A DNA stretch of 64,000 nt from contig JAIXTP010000027.1 of the NCBI GenBank assembly GCA_027483895.1, forward strand, positions 96,638-160,637, given 5' to 3'. The DNA is from Hyphomicrobiales bacterium. GTDB taxonomy: Bacteria > Pseudomonadota > Alphaproteobacteria > Rhizobiales > Beijerinckiaceae. Numbering within the stretch: position 1 is the stretch's first letter; the number at the start of each line of letters is the position of its first letter. The notes under the pieces were generated by a model that was given only the letters and a program-made list of their open reading frames with translations, was not told the DNA's origin and did not search any database. Both the position numbers and the translations under genes were made by a program. Below, one piece after another: positions 63,885 to 64,000 of the stretch.

Positions 63885-64000
63885 ATGGCCAAGGAAAAAT
63901 TCTCGCGGACCAAGCCGCACTGCAACATCGGCACGATCGGACACGTCGACCACGGCAAGACGTCTCTGACGGCTGCGATCACGAAGGTTCTGGCGGAGGC
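63885..64000 (+). CDS. tuf: Elongation factor Tu, N-terminal part
   Basis: Only the first 38 codons are in the window. [19 protein letters not shown] and [15 protein letters not shown] contain the G1 P-loop GHVDHGKT of EF-Tu. EF-Tu carries aminoacyl-tRNA to the ribosome. The sequence continues past the window edge, so this entry is truncated by the window and not by mutation. It follows tRNA-Gly by 131 bases. Confidence 0.97.
   Translation, partial: MAKEKFSRTKPHCNIGTIGHVDHGKTSLTAAITKVLAE

Noticed and set aside
63527..63982. Leftward frame with AGIEPAYSAWKAAALPLSY
   Set aside because: This is translated antisense of tRNA-Gly, a familiar artefact, and the frame also runs over tuf.

Overview
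The window is high-GC, densely packed DNA from an alphaproteobacterium, most likely of the order Hyphomicrobiales (Rhizobiales); the genus cannot be fixed from sequence alone. The order rpoZ-rsh-pyrE-pdxJ-acpS-lepB-rnc-era-recO-parC, the folE/hisI/NifU-like/yidD block, the divergent oxyR-katG pair and a tRNA-Gly followed by tuf are all typical of that order. Many neighbouring genes overlap by ATGA or GTGA. GTG starts are frequent, and two alphaproteobacterial-type dispersed palindromic repeats flank recO.

Layout. 1-7.2 kb: end of a cytochrome b561 gene; a leftward operon (medium-chain dehydrogenase, PTPS-like protein with a degenerate active site, GT4 glycosyltransferase, methyltransferase); then rightward OpgH-type glucan synthase, FkbM methyltransferase and an unknown exported protein. 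7.2-24 kb: core housekeeping genes (uracil-DNA glycosylase, NYN protein, rpoZ, stringent-response rsh, nucleotide and cofactor genes, signal peptidase, RNase III, Era, RecO, ParC, rhomboid, CBS protein, hisI, folE, Fe-S scaffold-like protein, MipA/OmpV, yidD). 24-38 kb: oxyR/katG, thrS, small cytochrome c, a YfhO-like membrane protein with an exported partner, nitroreductase, flavin reductase, CoA-ester lyase, DUF2336 protein, NAD kinase, ribokinase.

38.2-51.1 kb is the most unusual region. An AT-rich leader is followed by a five-gene operon: a 2209-residue LEPR-XLL/DUF4347 repeat protein with eleven units of 140-147 residues, a TolC-type outer-membrane lipoprotein, a periplasmic HlyD-like adaptor, a GAF-like/HlyD membrane adaptor, and a polytopic protein joining a PqqD-like N-terminus, an intact M50 zinc-protease motif and an HlyD-like tail. 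There is no ABC-exporter ATPase in the locus, so it may be a type-I-like surface-protein export system with an M50 protein in place of the ABC transporter. It stops next to tRNA-Thr.

51-64 kb: small exported protein, MHS-type MFS transporter, rlmB and tRNA-Tyr. A tyrosine-recombinase remnant follows the tRNA, then an accessory block (methyltransferase, ABC-F ATPase, ribose-type ABC uptake operon with an SDR, RraA-like protein and FMN-dependent hydroxy-acid oxidase). The window ends with tRNA-Gly and the first codons of tuf.
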